Of a DNA stretch of 5,465 nucleotides, positions 5,445 through 5,465 are shown in pieces. The DNA lies in contig PWSL01000013.1 of NCBI GenBank assembly GCA_003563255.1, positions 1-5,465 on the forward strand, written 5' to 3'. Every line of letters starts with the position of its first letter. Position 1 is the stretch's first letter. Position numbers and translations under genes: made by a program. The notes below the pieces were generated by a model. The model saw only the letters and a list, made by a program, of their open reading frames with translations. It was not told the origin of the DNA and did no database searches. Source of the stretch: Desulfonatronospira sp. (GTDB lineage: Bacteria > Desulfobacterota > Desulfovibrionia > Desulfovibrionales > Desulfonatronovibrionaceae).

Positions 5445-5465
5445 TGGCCGGTATCTGCCCCCTGA

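Overview
The window carries six confident protein-coding genes, five on the minus strand and one on the plus strand, together with two kinds of non-coding repeat. Ribosome binding sites are purine-rich and strong, two genes appear to start at TTG, and the base composition is moderately GC-rich. The gene families, the short heptamer repeats and the GGGGAC/GTCCCC palindromes fit a Gram-negative anaerobe of the sulfate-reducing deltaproteobacterial (Desulfobacterota) type. That assignment is an inference from general resemblance, not a proven identity.

Left part (1-1653). A tightly coupled minus-strand cluster reads mrpF (1653-1375), mrpG (1378-1085) and a fused MbhD/MbhE-MrpB-like membrane subunit (1084-92). 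These are non-core subunits of the Mrp-type cation/proton antiporter, or of the related ion-translocating module of membrane-bound hydrogenases (Mbh). The last gene does not end cleanly: its final 34 residues and its stop codon are encoded by a 22-unit tandem heptamer array (43-196). No mrpE lies upstream of mrpF, and no mrpC or mrpD is visible in the 42 bases left of the array.

Middle (1654-2013). This gene-free spacer holds a roughly 147-bp nested inverted repeat that looks like a small non-autonomous palindromic element.

Right part (2014-5171). A minus-strand dolichol/phytol-kinase-like CTP:polyprenol kinase is divergent from a plus-strand SAM-dependent methyltransferase with an N-terminal zinc ribbon. 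The methyltransferase converges on, and overlaps by 12 bp, a minus-strand two-domain membrane glycerophosphodiester phosphodiesterase. The kinase and the phosphodiesterase both suggest membrane-lipid or isoprenoid turnover, but nothing shows that these genes form one pathway.

Right edge (5172-5465). The upstream region of the phosphodiesterase contains further GGGGAC/GTCCCC palindromes that share short sequences with the 1803-1949 element. The most unusual signals are therefore the heptamer array that has become part of a gene's 3' end and the dispersed palindromic elements. I see no clear new enzymatic or defence system.
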